Notes: generated by a model from the letters alone, not told the origin. DNA of 51,803 nucleotides from Pseudidiomarina woesei (GCF_001418345.1 NZ_LIPW01000009.1:1-51803); one strand, 5' to 3'. Shown: positions 1 through 8,587, numbered from the stretch's first letter. Numbers and translations are program-made.

Positions 1-18
1 ATATTGTTTAACAGTTTA

Positions 19-135
19 TGCCTGGCGGCCATAGCGAAGTGGAACCACCTGATCCATTCCGAACTCAGCAGTGAAACGCTTCAGCGCCGATGGTAGTGTG
101 GGAGTTCCCATGTGAGAGTAGGACACCGCCAGGCT
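19..135 (+). rRNA. rrf: 5S ribosomal RNA
   Basis: The stretch begins TGCCTGGCGGCC and closes with the complementary GCCAGGC, the terminal helix of gammaproteobacterial 5S rRNA. The landmarks CCGAACTCAG, GTGAAACGC and GATGGTAGTGTGGG follow in the expected order. It is the last gene of an rRNA operon whose 16S and 23S genes lie outside the window to the left. An intrinsic terminator follows after 16 nt. The ends are uncertain by one or two bases because processing sites cannot be read from sequence. Confidence 0.96.
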
Positions 136-151
136 TTTAATAACGATGAGA

Positions 152-177
152 CCCCGAGCTAATGCTCGGGGTTTTTT
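152..177 (+). terminator. rRNA operon intrinsic terminator
   Basis: An 8-bp GC-rich stem (CCCCGAGC / GCTCGGGG) with a TAAT loop is followed directly by six T residues. Placed 16 nt after 5S, it is the expected Rho-independent terminator of the rRNA operon. Confidence 0.92.
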
Positions 178-254
178 CGTTTCTGAAGCCTGGTTCGTAC
201 GCTGCGCTGTTGGTCACGCCCACCGCACTTCCCTAATATCTAATATCCAACAGC

Positions 255-318
255 TAATATCGCTTTTGCTCTTAGATAATATCGCTTTTGCTCTTAGTTA
301 ATATCCCTTTTGCTTTAC
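255..318. repeat. 22-bp tandem repeat, about 2.9 copies
   Basis: Three consecutive units start at 255, 277 and 299. The first two differ only in the last base; the third is degenerate and shortened. Each unit begins TAATATCGCTTTTGC. A partial precursor (TAATATCTAATATC) lies just before, at about 234-247. The third unit covers the stop codon of tamB, so the repeat array forms the 3' edge of that gene. No function is evident. Confidence 0.85.
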
Positions 319-3300
319 TTTTCGATAGTGTAAAAGATATCGCCACCTTGAGCCTCGCCACTAGCAGTGCTCTCAATAATAAAATGCTCAGACAGTAAGT
401 AACGAATGAGGAAAGTGTTGGTGTTTTCAAATAACCCAACACCATATTTCACGTAAAGCTTAGGCGAAAGGTACTTACCGATATAAAACGATGTGTCGTT
501 GGGGTTCATGGTTGAATCAATGCCGAACTCATCGAAGCCGAAAGTCTCCTGTAAAGACTCACCCAATATATCTGTTCCTTTGGAACCGAGAAGTATCAAG
601 GCTTGCAGTTGCAAATTTTCATTGCCGCCGGTGGTATTTCCAGACCCTCTACCTAAGATTAGATAAGAAAGTATTTCGCTATCAGGCATCGCCGGCGTTG
701 AATACAGACGAAAATCAGGTTCTTGCATAGTGCCACTCACTTGAGCGCCGACGGTGATATTTTCTGTCGTCATCATGTTTTCTTTGGCACGGGACACCCG
801 TAAATCAAGTCCAGGATTACTTATAGGCCCGCCACTATAAATAAGCGAGCCTCGATCGATTTCTAAACGCTGGCCATAGAGCTCATAAAAACCTTTTTTA
901 ACCTGAATACTACCTGTCGCTGTTAAAGCGCGGTTAGGCGCCTCATCAACACGAATATTGCCGCTTAGTTGACCGTCAAAACCAAATGCTGTGACTTTCA
1001 CATTTTCGCCTAATGTCACCCGAACGTTGGCAAACAGCGGATAAATACTTGTGGGATCGGATTCTACGCGCTCACCGTTTTCGTATATTCGAACGTCACT
1101 TGATGGTGTAGTGGTCGTACCCTCAATTTCCGGTTGGTCAATGATAGCTGTTGGAATCTCAATTTTTCCCGTTATATCAATGCGCTTATTAGCAAGCTTG
1201 ATATCAATATCAGGGCTTACATCAACGGTGATAGTCGGTAATTGAACGGCCCTAAATTTATCACCTTGAATTTTTATATCTAAGGCCGGCATTAATGGCT
1301 GTATATCGCCTTTTATGCTAATCCAACCATCGCCCGATTCTGCTTGTCCGTTCAAAGTAATAGTATCGTTCGAACTTGAGTTATCGAAAGCTGCAATGCG
1401 CACGTTTGAAAGGACAAGTCCCGTTTGCGCAAAACCCACTTCCTGTGCGGCCAGTTCGACTGAACCTTCTATTTCTGGTGTTAATTTTGTGCCGCTAATA
1501 TTGATAGCGCCAACGGCTTGAGCATTCTCGTAGCGTAAATCGGGTAGCACCCATTGCAGAATAGTGAGATCTTGTATATCGAGTAATATTTCACCGTCAA
1601 GTTTGGCTTGTTTAAACGGCTCTTCAATGGCGATTTCGCCGAGTAAGGTTCCTTTTTGATGTTCAAGTTCTGCTATTAAAGCCGCATCAACATTGCGTTG
1701 ATTCCCATTCCAATCAATTTCCCAATACTCAAAACGAGTACTCACTTCTTCATCTAGGGCAAACAGAATAGTTCGCTCACTGTAAAGCCGACCTTGTGTA
1801 CTGACTAACGTAAAATTAGATGCATCATAACTAAGCTGGGCCTCTAAGTTTGCCAAACCCCAAATACGCTCAGCAACCGTTGCGTTACGAAAACGATTTA
1901 TTAGAGATAATGGTAAAGCGGTTCCTGTGATGGTCGTATTCTGAATACTATTTTCGGAGGTTGTGTCAGCGCATAACTCGGCAGTGTTTCTACGACTGTT
2001 TGCCGCGATACAAATACCCGTTGCCGAAAATGCCATAGGCGTAGCGACCGGAACTGTGACTTTTCCAATCCCTTTGTTTTGCCAGTCGCCAAAGTCAGGG
2101 TGTTTGATATTAAGCTCGGATAACGTAATGCTAATATTCTTGTCAAGTGCGCCAGTAAGTTCGAATTTTCCCTCCGCGCTACCAACCACGTAGCTACCTA
2201 GATTAAGCGCATCAAGCTGCGGCACAGCTAGGGATACAATAAGCGGGTCGTCGTTGTGCATCGAGCCGTCAAGTTCAACAAAAGTATCATTCCAACTTAA
2301 CTGGAAGTCAGTCGCTGTGATACGTTGCTTGTTATAAACAACTTGTCCCCGCGCAGAAACGGGTTCGGAGGAATAGGCGGCTAATTCAGGTATTGATGCC
2401 AAAAGCTCAGTAATTGTGGCTTCCATAGCAAAGCCATCAGCCCACCCTATGCGAGCACTTAGCTTGGCATTGACCGATTCAGACATGACCGTTAGGTCAT
2501 CAATAATAACCTGTTCTAAGCTGCCTGACCCAATGCTTGAGATAGCGAGACCTTTATAATCATCAAAATCCCCGACTAAATCTATTTGATGGGTAAACTG
2601 AGATAAATCGCCATTGGCTTGAAACGACAGGCTATTGAGGGACACCACTTTACTTGGCATGAGATTAGGTAGCTGAATATTTTCGGCAACTAATGCCACA
2701 TTCAATTGTGCTTTGTTAGGAGCTGTTAAAGCATCTAAGTAATTAGTAACGGTACTGCTTGCGATTAACTTTCCTTGCTGAGCGTCGTTTAAATTAGCTG
2801 ACAATCGCTCAACCACGATCTGGTTTTGATCAAGGGTTAATTTTGCCATTACCGTTGCTTGTGATAGCAAGCTGTTCCAAGGGCTATTTGGTGGAAAAAT
2901 GAGGTCGAGCAACGGCGCAATTTTAAAGTTCGTTAAATCAGCTTGTGCAAGCCACTTGGGTTGACTTAGTAAGTCTTGAATACGAACGGAAACTCGCTGC
3001 TCCTGGGGGGCGTTGTTTAAATTAAACTTCGAAATTAACTCAAGCGCTTGGCTATTGCCGCTAATGTTGGCTGTACCAATTATTTCGCCAATATCGGCTT
3101 GTGATATTGCATTAGATACACGCCAGTTTGCACTTAATTGTAGCGGGAAAAGCCCAGCAGTTATTATATTTCCTTTAGCTGAAATCTCACTTTCTTTATA
3201 ACTTAACAGTAGACGTTTAATGTTTAATTTCTGCTCAAACCAGGTTAGTTGGAGATCTAAATCGGGCAGTGACTGCTCTTTTACTTGGCTATCACTTTGG

Positions 3301-3737
3301 CCAAAAACAAGGGTAACTTCCCGCGTTCTTAATTGCTGAACCTGCAATTCAATAGGGAGTGAGAGCTCCGGTAATATCACTGGTGAATCGTCACTTTCAG
3401 TGTTGGAAGAAGCAGGCAGCCAAATAGTAACCTGTTCACCAACGACTTTTTTCAATATTAATTTGTTATCGAAAAGCGCAGTAGGTTGCCACGCTAAAGC
3501 AATATAACCGGCTTCAAGACGCAAAGAGCTATTATTAATTTTTGCGTCATTGATACGTAATTCGGAGATTAAATTCCCACTAATATCGCTGTAGCTTAAT
3601 TCATAGTCGGTAAATTTAACGGCTTGAGTAATCAACCAAACAGAGCCGGTATTAGTCGCCACCAGACCATATAGAATGCTTGGAATAAGCACAAACAGTA
3701 ACACAATTGTCCAAGCTAGATATTTAACAAACTTCAT
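315..3737 (-). CDS. tamB: TamB, inner-membrane translocation and assembly module protein
   Basis: The 1140-residue protein has one N-terminal membrane anchor (about residues 5-28) and a long beta-rich periplasmic region. It ends in the conserved TamB/DUF490 domain, with the segment around FYELYGQRLEIDRGS and the ILSYLILGR motif. TamB spans the periplasm and, with TamA, supports outer-membrane protein assembly and phospholipid transport to the outer membrane. The start at 3737 is chosen because its ATG overlaps the tamA stop as ATGA, implying translational coupling; an upstream start would add 11 unconvincing residues. E. coli TamB is 1259 residues, so this one is slightly short. The 3' end lies in a tandem repeat. 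Confidence 0.93.
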   Translation of the reverse strand: MKFVKYLAWTIVLLFVLIPSILYGLVATNTGSVWLITQAVKFTDYELSYSDISGNLISELRINDAKINNSSLRLEAGYIALAWQPTALFDNKLILKKVVGEQVTIWLPASSNTESDDSPVILPELSLPIELQVQQLRTREVTLVFGQSDSQVKEQSLPDLDLQLTWFEQKLNIKRLLLSYKESEISAKGNIITAGLFPLQLSANWRVSNAISQADIGEIIGTANISGNSQALELISKFNLNNAPQEQRVSVRIQDLLSQPKWLAQADLTNFKIAPLLDLIFPPNSPWNSLLSQATVMAKLTLDQNQIVVERLSANLNDAQQGKLIASSTVTNYLDALTAPNKAQLNVALVAENIQLPNLMPSKVVSLNSLSFQANGDLSQFTHQIDLVGDFDDYKGLAISSIGSGSLEQVIIDDLTVMSESVNAKLSARIGWADGFAMEATITELLASIPELAAYSSEPVSARGQVVYNKQRITATDFQLSWNDTFVELDGSMHNDDPLIVSLAVPQLDALNLGSYVVGSAEGKFELTGALDKNISITLSELNIKHPDFGDWQNKGIGKVTVPVATPMAFSATGICIAANSRRNTAELCADTTSENSIQNTTITGTALPLSLINRFRNATVAERIWGLANLEAQLSYDASNFTLVSTQGRLYSERTILFALDEEVSTRFEYWEIDWNGNQRNVDAALIAELEHQKGTLLGEIAIEEPFKQAKLDGEILLDIQDLTILQWVLPDLRYENAQAVGAINISGTKLTPEIEGSVELAAQEVGFAQTGLVLSNVRIAAFDNSSSNDTITLNGQAESGDGWISIKGDIQPLMPALDIKIQGDKFRAVQLPTITVDVSPDIDIKLANKRIDITGKIEIPTAIIDQPEIEGTTTTPSSDVRIYENGERVESDPTSIYPLFANVRVTLGENVKVTAFGFDGQLSGNIRVDEAPNRALTATGSIQVKKGFYELYGQRLEIDRGSLIYSGGPISNPGLDLRVSRAKENMMTTENITVGAQVSGTMQEPDFRLYSTPAMPDSEILSYLILGRGSGNTTGGNENLQLQALILLGSKGTDILGESLQETFGFDEFGIDSTMNPNDTSFYIGKYLSPKLYVKYGVGLFENTNTFLIRYLLSEHFIIESTASGEAQGGDIFYTIEK

Positions 3738-5524
3738 AAGTCCGGACCTATTGTTAAATGCAGTCGCCACGGATTACTTGGCTCATCAAGTGCCATTGCT
3801 AAATCCAAACGAACAGGACCTATGGGCGATATCCAACGAACACCGAAACCAGCGCTTTGTTTCAAGCGCTCGTTCCAGTCCATCATGCTGTTACCAATAT
3901 CGGTAAAGAGCGCAACACGCCAATTTGATTTTATTGCATAGTCGAGTTCAACTGAGTTGGCCGTCATATACCTTCCACCTACAACGACACCTTCGTCATT
4001 CGTTGGGCCTAGTTGTTGATACGCATACCCGCGCACACTATGATCACCGCCCGCGAAGAAGCGTAGAGTGGGACCTAATGACTCAAAATTATCGGCCCGT
4101 AATGCACCAACTTCGGAACGAAGTAAAATACGCCAATCGTCATTCAGTCGATGAACCCATTTCGCACTTACTTTCAACGATGCGAAAGTTGTCTCAGACA
4201 AGGCGCCATCATGGCCGCCTTGCAACATAATTGAAAGGCGATAGCCGTCATCGGTAATATTTCGATTTGCCGGTAGACTAGAGCTTTCAATTAAACTCCA
4301 TTGCACCGAGGGAATTAAAAAACTTGAGCTTTCAGTAGGGTCACTGCCGAATGAGAAGTCTTCACGTTGATAGGCTAATTGATATGTGCGATGCCAACGG
4401 TCGTAATGACGTAAATCACTTACTGAGGTTTTGTAGAGCGTTGAACGTTGTTCCTCATAGGAGCGATCGGTAATCTCTCCGTTAAAACTATAAACATCTC
4501 GTGCAGGGTCATTGCCGGGGATTTGATAGCTCACAAAGCCAGTGTTTTGTACTTCGGACAATCGAACAACACTACTTAGTTTATGTCCTCGGTCATTGAC
4601 CCAACGTCGATCAAAGCCCATGGTAACCCGAGCGCCGGTGTCGGTGCCGTAGCCAAGACCCAACTGGTAGCGGTCACGCTTATTCGGCTCCAATCGAACA
4701 TCTATAGGAACTTGATTATTGCTAGTTTGATCCCACAGTGGGGAAATTTCGACATGGCTGAAATAGTCGCTACTGGCAAGATCAACCTGTAAATCAAGCA
4801 GTTTTCGGGTACTAAATGGTTCGCCACTTTGATGATCAAGAAAACGATTAAGCAATTTACTCGAAATAAATGCGCAGCAAAAAACGGTATCGCCAAATAG
4901 ATAACGCTCGGCAGAGTCAAACGTCAGTGTCACATTGGCAAGTTGTTGGTCACGCAGCACGTCAATATGCTGCGCAGTAAATTTCGCATCATAATAGCCC
5001 CGCTCGGCTGCGAGGTTTCTTAGTGCACTTTTTAACGTTTCGTAGTCTTGATGATGCAGTGGCCGACCTTTTTGTAGCTTGTGATTGCGTAGTAGTTTAT
5101 CGAAATCGGCGTCGTATTGAGCACCCCCAAGTAATGTGATGTCCACTTGATTATAAGTTGTAACGGGGCCTGGGTTGACTTGGTATTTAACCGTCCACGT
5201 ATCTTCCGACTCTATAATTTCGTGGGTAACTTCACTGTTATAAAAACCGTAGGGCTGTAGTGCTGTTTTTATTTCTTGTTCACCTTGTTGCGCTAAGTAG
5301 CGAACTCGGATTACTGATGGAACAGTTTCATCTACAAGTGCTGCGAGCGTTAGATAGCTGTAGGCATTTGTGGAGTAGGGGGTGGCAAGACCTTCAATCA
5401 CTACTGCGAGTTTGGCATCGCTAGTCTGCCATGAGGACTGAGCATAAGCAGGCGGCATGCTGAGTAGCGAAAAAACGCCAAACGCTAGCAAAAATAGACA
5501 AAAACTGCGGCCAACTATACTCAT
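3734..5524 (-). CDS. tamA: TamA, Omp85-family outer-membrane assembly factor
   Basis: The 596-residue protein starts with a signal peptide ending near PAYA|QSS. N-terminal POTRA repeats follow (roughly residues 35-260), then a C-terminal Omp85 beta-barrel carrying the GGDHSVRGYAY motif, whose RGY matches the family VRGF/Y lid-lock motif. Length agrees with E. coli TamA (577). The start at 5524 is set by AAGGA six bases upstream; longer in-frame starts lack this. The gene heads a two-gene operon with tamB, overlapping it by 4 nt. No promoter was pinned down in the 147 bases before tRNA-Trp. Confidence 0.94.
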   Translation of the reverse strand: MSIVGRSFCLFLLAFGVFSLLSMPPAYAQSSWQTSDAKLAVVIEGLATPYSTNAYSYLTLAALVDETVPSVIRVRYLAQQGEQEIKTALQPYGFYNSEVTHEIIESEDTWTVKYQVNPGPVTTYNQVDITLLGGAQYDADFDKLLRNHKLQKGRPLHHQDYETLKSALRNLAAERGYYDAKFTAQHIDVLRDQQLANVTLTFDSAERYLFGDTVFCCAFISSKLLNRFLDHQSGEPFSTRKLLDLQVDLASSDYFSHVEISPLWDQTSNNQVPIDVRLEPNKRDRYQLGLGYGTDTGARVTMGFDRRWVNDRGHKLSSVVRLSEVQNTGFVSYQIPGNDPARDVYSFNGEITDRSYEEQRSTLYKTSVSDLRHYDRWHRTYQLAYQREDFSFGSDPTESSSFLIPSVQWSLIESSSLPANRNITDDGYRLSIMLQGGHDGALSETTFASLKVSAKWVHRLNDDWRILLRSEVGALRADNFESLGPTLRFFAGGDHSVRGYAYQQLGPTNDEGVVVGGRYMTANSVELDYAIKSNWRVALFTDIGNSMMDWNERLKQSAGFGVRWISPIGPVRLDLAMALDEPSNPWRLHLTIGPDL

Positions 5525-5628
5525 GAATTTCCTTTCAAATAAGTACATTGAAAACAACAGTATAACACTGTGATTTTAATAGAGTGGTGAAAAATGCCGC
5601 AGTCGGTATGTCGAAGTGCATAAATCAC

Positions 5629-5656
5629 TTGCCACCTTTGTTGTGGCCAGTATAAT
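5629..5656 (+). promoter_or_regulatory. Sigma-70 promoter of tRNA-Trp
   Basis: TTGCCA (5629-5634) and a perfect TATAAT (5651-5656) are separated by 16 bp. The expected start, near 5663, is about nine bases before the mature tRNA 5' end. Spacing and strength fit a stable-RNA promoter. Confidence 0.75.
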
Positions 5657-5671
5657 TCAGACCTTGATTGC

Positions 5672-5748
5672 AGGGGTGTAGTTCCAATTGGTAGAACAGC
5701 GGTCTCCAAAACCGACGGTTGGGGGTTCGAATCCCTCCACCCCTGCCA
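5672..5748 (+). tRNA. tRNA-Trp (anticodon CCA)
   Basis: The 77-nt sequence folds as a cloverleaf. The acceptor arm AGGGGTG pairs with CACCCCT, followed by discriminator G and an encoded CCA. The D-arm contains AATTGGTAGA. The anticodon loop CTCCAAA places CCA at 5706-5708, and the T-arm has the GGTTCGAATCC core. It is a single-tRNA transcription unit with its own promoter just upstream, lying between tamA (divergent) and holD. Confidence 0.97.
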
Positions 5749-5796
5749 CTATTCAAAATACTTCCTTATTCGCAGCCGTTCAGATAGGCTAAGCGC

Positions 5797-6159
5797 ATGA
5801 ACAAAAGCGACACATCCTTATTTAACACTAGTCAACAGCGGGCATTGGCAGCGCTGGGTTTGCCGTTATGGCAAAAACGCACGAACGACGCTAGCCAAAC
5901 CGCAGCTGAAAGTTGTTACCGCTTAGGGCCGTGGCTTATCATTGTGCCGCAACCACTAGCTGTAAGTAAGCCTCAATGGCTGTCCGATTTGGCTTTGGCA
6001 TTGGACACTCCGCTAGCTTCGCTTGCCGAAATATCCCCACGACAAAAAGCCGACTGGCCATCGCAACAGCAATTACATGTCCAGATAGACAGTACAGGAA
6101 TGCTTGAAGCACAGTGTAAACGTGATTTGTGGCAAGGGATCATGGCGCAGGGAGAATAG
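5797..6159 (+). CDS. holD: DNA polymerase III psi subunit (HolD-like)
   Basis: This 120-residue protein resembles HolD in layout: an N-terminal helix with ALAALGLPLWQKR, a central PWLIIVPQPL strand and a C-terminal RDLWQGI helix like the ALWQQI end of E. coli HolD. Psi joins the clamp-loader complex and, through chi, links it to SSB. HolD diverges quickly, so the identification leans heavily on position: rimI follows after 11 bp, as in E. coli where holD and rimI are adjacent. The N-terminus is the part that binds chi in characterised HolD. Confidence 0.72.
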   Translation: MNKSDTSLFNTSQQRALAALGLPLWQKRTNDASQTAAESCYRLGPWLIIVPQPLAVSKPQWLSDLALALDTPLASLAEISPRQKADWPSQQQLHVQIDSTGMLEAQCKRDLWQGIMAQGE

Positions 6160-6170
6160 TTGAGGCAGCC

Positions 6171-6638
6171 ATGAGTAAAGCTAAAGTTGAGATTTTAACG
6201 GACTGGAATGAACAGATCGTCCTCATTGAAAACGCCGCTGCTATTATGCCTTGGTCTCGTAGTAATTTGCGCTCTTGCTTTAGTTCAGGATATCAAAATT
6301 TTGCGGCTAAGACGGCCGACGGCAACATAGTGGGATTTATTATTGTGCAGCAGCAATTGCGCGACGAATGGACGATAATGGATGTTGCAGTGGACCCAAA
6401 CTTTCAGCGGCAGGGAATCGGTTATCAATTGGTGACACAGGTGACGATGGCTGCTGACCTAGTGCAAGCTGAGATTATATTAGAGGTACGTGAGTCTAAC
6501 CAGGCTGCGCAACATTTGTATAAACAATCCGGATTTAACCAAATTGGCGAGCGCAAAGAATATTATCCGAACCCCGACGGTAGCCGAGAAACAGCCGTTG
6601 TCATGAGCAGAAAACCGCAGTCAACTTTGTCGCGGTAA
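6171..6638 (+). CDS. rimI: Ribosomal protein S18-alanine N-acetyltransferase RimI
   Basis: This 155-residue GNAT-fold protein acetylates the N-terminal alanine of ribosomal protein S18 in characterised relatives. The acetyl-CoA loop is seen as FQRQGIGYQLV (R/Q-x-x-G-x-G). It is followed by LEVRESNQAAQHLYKQSGF and a tyrosine-rich KEYYPNP segment matching the catalytic Glu and Tyr region of RimI. The ATG at 6171 is preferred because GAGG lies six bases upstream; a GTG at 6129 would overlap holD by 31 nt. The last codons (SR-stop) are inside a 15-bp tandem repeat. Confidence 0.9.
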   Translation: MSKAKVEILTDWNEQIVLIENAAAIMPWSRSNLRSCFSSGYQNFAAKTADGNIVGFIIVQQQLRDEWTIMDVAVDPNFQRQGIGYQLVTQVTMAADLVQAEIILEVRESNQAAQHLYKQSGFNQIGERKEYYPNPDGSRETAVVMSRKPQSTLSR

Positions 6639-6684
6639 TAACGGTCGCGGTAGTAACGGTCGCGGTAGACTTAGTCGCAATAGG
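6629..6684. repeat. 15-bp tandem repeat across two convergent gene ends
   Basis: Units begin at 6629 (GTCGCGGTAATAACG), 6644 (GTCGCGGTAGTAACG), 6659 (first ten bases conserved) and 6674 (partial GTCGCAATAGG). The array covers the rimI stop codon and also the stop codon of the convergent ArsR gene. It therefore encodes the ends of both proteins and fills the 32-bp gap between them. Confidence 0.85.
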
Positions 6685-6988
6685 TTGGACAAAACTTGGC
6701 ACGTAACAATTGCATAAAGCGCATGGTATCTGGGTCTTGAATTGAATAGTAAATGGTTTGCGCTTCCTTACGAAACTTCACCAAACCTTGTTCGCGCAGA
6801 ACGGCTAGATGTTGTGAGAATGCTGATGCGCTGAGTGGGAAAAATTGGTTGAGTTGACCAACGCTTTTTTCGCCACCGGCTAAATGACACAAAATTTGTA
6901 GGCGGTGTTCATTAGCAATGGAACGTAGAAACACGGCCGCATTTTTTGCTTCTTCAGCATTTAGTTCAGCTTCCATCAGCATACTCAT
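6671..6988 (-). CDS. ArsR-family regulator of the YgaV/BigR/SqrR (sulfide/persulfide-sensing) type
   Basis: This 105-residue winged-helix protein has the recognition helix LSASAFSQHLAVLREQGLV and a beta-wing at KFRKEAQTIYYSI. Cys34 (in LQILCHL) and Cys100 (in AKFCPTYC) are 66 residues apart, the same spacing as the redox pair of BigR-type repressors that form a disulfide or polysulfide bridge on exposure to sulfide species. The C-terminal Cys104 is extra. No ArsR-type metal site (CxC) is seen. It is the second gene of an operon after a DUF2892 protein, echoing the ygaV-ygaP pairing of E. coli. Direct knowledge of its inducer is lacking. Confidence 0.8.
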   Translation of the reverse strand: MSMLMEAELNAEEAKNAAVFLRSIANEHRLQILCHLAGGEKSVGQLNQFFPLSASAFSQHLAVLREQGLVKFRKEAQTIYYSIQDPDTMRFMQLLRAKFCPTYCD

Positions 6989-7003
6989 AATTTTCTCTCT
7001 TTA

Positions 7004-7219
7004 TTATTTCTGTTGCGCCAGTTCTCGCTCAGTTTTCAGTTTAAATACTTTTTTCATAAACGAGCTAGCTGGGCAGAAACCAGTAAAAGACTGTTGGAAT
7101 AAATTAGCACCAACAAATACTGTTAACCATACCCAGTTTGGATGAACCCATACAGTTAAGGCGACAGATAATAACACCATAAAGCCTGCGAAGGCAGTCA
7201 AAGCTTTTTCGACACTCAT
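7004..7219 (-). CDS. DUF2892 small membrane protein, stand-alone YgaP-like membrane domain
   Basis: The 71-residue protein is mostly two transmembrane helices (about residues 6-24 and 28-43) followed by a basic tail. The segment GFCPASSFMKK carries the GFC cysteine typical of DUF2892, which forms the C-terminal membrane domain of the rhodanese YgaP in E. coli. Here the rhodanese domain is absent and the membrane part is a separate gene. AAGGGG lies eight bases upstream of the ATG. It leads a two-gene operon with the ArsR-type regulator (15-bp gap), so autoregulation by that protein is likely. Confidence 0.78.
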   Translation of the reverse strand: MSVEKALTAFAGFMVLLSVALTVWVHPNWVWLTVFVGANLFQQSFTGFCPASSFMKKVFKLKTERELAQQK

Positions 7220-7293
7220 AATGAACCCCTTACTTTAGAAGATGCTAAATTATGATAGCTCTAGATTGGCTCTTCGCAAAGTGATCTTTATCA

Positions 7294-7317
7294 TTATTTT
7301 AGAATATACCGAAATAA
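7294..7317. promoter_or_regulatory. Candidate ArsR-type operator (imperfect 24-bp palindrome)
   Basis: The arms TTATTT (7294-7299) and AAATAA (7312-7317) are perfectly complementary, and nine of the twelve possible pairs across the 24 bp match, including the central AT step. It lies in the divergent gap between the DUF2892-arsR pair and cdd. Size and A/T-rich arms fit ArsR-family operators. Which gene it controls is not shown by the sequence. Confidence 0.4.
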
Positions 7318-7392
7318 CTCTCCCTTTTGGTGTACTTGGATTTAAGCGCCGATCGGGGTAAGCTTTACTGCCATACACAACAAACTTTTAAT

Positions 7393-7818
7393 ATGAGCGA
7401 ATTCAATTCAAATTTGCAGAACGCTAAACAGCTTGCAATCAAAGCAGCAGCCCAGGCGTACGCTCCTTATAGTCGATTTAAAGTCGGTGCTGTTCTTACC
7501 TTAAAAAACGGCGACACCATTAGTGGCTGCAACGTTGAAAATGTATCTTATGGCTTATCAAATTGCGCGGAACGAACGGCGTTATTTAGCGCCATAGCGC
7601 AAGGTGTCGACGTAAAAGACATTGCACAAGTGACTATCTACACGCCAAGCGACGAAGTGTATTCGCCGTGTGGGGCTTGTCGGCAAGTTATGGCAGAGTT
7701 CTTAAGCGCCGAAACGCCAGTGGTATCTACCAGTAACGGCGGCGAGCAGCACTGGACGGTAAGCTCGCTTCTGCCCCACGCATTTCATTTTGATATCGAA
7801 AATTATCGAGCCGATTAA
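7393..7818 (+). CDS. cdd: Cytidine deaminase (homotetrameric type)
   Basis: This 141-residue enzyme converts cytidine and deoxycytidine to uridine and deoxyuridine with ammonia release. It has the CDA signature CAERTA, where Glu is the proton shuttle, and PCGACRQ, which supplies two of the three zinc cysteines; the third is the Cys of SNCAER. The substrate-binding segment [13 protein letters not shown] is at the N-terminus. Length fits the short tetrameric class, not the roughly 294-residue E. coli dimer. The start at 7393 matches family alignment, although no strong ribosome site precedes it. deoC follows one base after the stop, putting cdd at the head of the deo operon. Confidence 0.94.
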   Translation: MSEFNSNLQNAKQLAIKAAAQAYAPYSRFKVGAVLTLKNGDTISGCNVENVSYGLSNCAERTALFSAIAQGVDVKDIAQVTIYTPSDEVYSPCGACRQVMAEFLSAETPVVSTSNGGEQHWTVSSLLPHAFHFDIENYRAD

Positions 7819-7819
7819 T

Positions 7820-8587
7820 ATGACAGAACTTGATGCAGCGAAATATGCTATTCGCTTTATGGACTTAACATCACTTAATAATGATGACACTCCTGGCAAA
7901 ATCACCCAGCTTTGTGAACTAGCTAAAACACCTTACGGAAGCACCGCTGCCGTATGTGTCTTCCCCGAAATGGTGGTTTGGGCCAAACTCGAGCTAGCAA
8001 GGCTACAGTTAACGCATGTAAAAGTAGCGACGGTGACCAACTTTCCTAACGGCAGCGACGATGTTACGCGAGCTGCGGAAGAGACTGCCCGAGCAGTTGC
8101 GGCTGGAGCCGATGAAGTGGATGTGGTGTTCCCATGGCGAGCTTTGAAGGCCGGCAACACGGCGGTCGGGCATGAGTTAGTGTCTGCGTGCAAAACGGCC
8201 TGCGGTGATCGGGCAATATTGAAAGTTATTATTGAAAGCGGTGAGCTAGCAACCCCAGAGTTGATCACAACCGCCAGTAATATCGCTATAAGGGCTGGCG
8301 CGGATTTCATAAAAACGTCGACCGGAAAAGTACCCGTCAATGCGACCTTAGAAGCGGCTGATTTGATGCTTCATTGTATTAAACAAAGCGGCAGTGCTTG
8401 TGGATTTAAAGCCGCAGGTGGCGTGCGCACGGCTAGCGAGGCCCAAGCTTATTTGGAGCTTGCTGAATCAATTATGGGGAGCGGCTGGCTAACCGCGGAC
8501 AACTTCCGATTTGGCGCGAGTAGTTTACTCAAGAATTTAACGGAAACGCTTGCGGGTAAGCAAGCGCTAGCACAGGATGGCTATTAA
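7820..8587 (+). CDS. deoC: Deoxyribose-phosphate aldolase
   Basis: This 255-residue TIM-barrel class I aldolase splits 2-deoxyribose-5-phosphate into acetaldehyde and glyceraldehyde-3-phosphate. The Schiff-base lysine is in DFIKTSTGK (about residue 165) and the second essential lysine in [10 protein letters not shown] (about 198). The N-terminal [11 protein letters not shown] is close to the E. coli-type DeoC signature. The ATG at 7820 follows the cdd stop by one base, and an upstream in-frame start would overlap cdd. The stop overlaps the deoA start by one base, so the two are probably translationally coupled. Confidence 0.96.
   Translation: MTELDAAKYAIRFMDLTSLNNDDTPGKITQLCELAKTPYGSTAAVCVFPEMVVWAKLELARLQLTHVKVATVTNFPNGSDDVTRAAEETARAVAAGADEVDVVFPWRALKAGNTAVGHELVSACKTACGDRAILKVIIESGELATPELITTASNIAIRAGADFIKTSTGKVPVNATLEAADLMLHCIKQSGSACGFKAAGGVRTASEAQAYLELAESIMGSGWLTADNFRFGASSLLKNLTETLAGKQALAQDGY

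Noticed and set aside
255-318. Tandem units considered as a CRISPR array
   Set aside because: The units are contiguous with no spacers, too few, and no cas gene is present.
3925-4792. Plus-strand open frames inside tamA
   Set aside because: They are antisense to a well-conserved gene, lack ribosome sites and read as low-complexity shadow translations.
7280-7295. CRP-like site AGTGA-TCTTTA-TCATT before cdd
   Set aside because: The right half is poor and no promoter with suitable spacing could be placed, although deo/cdd genes are CRP targets in E. coli.
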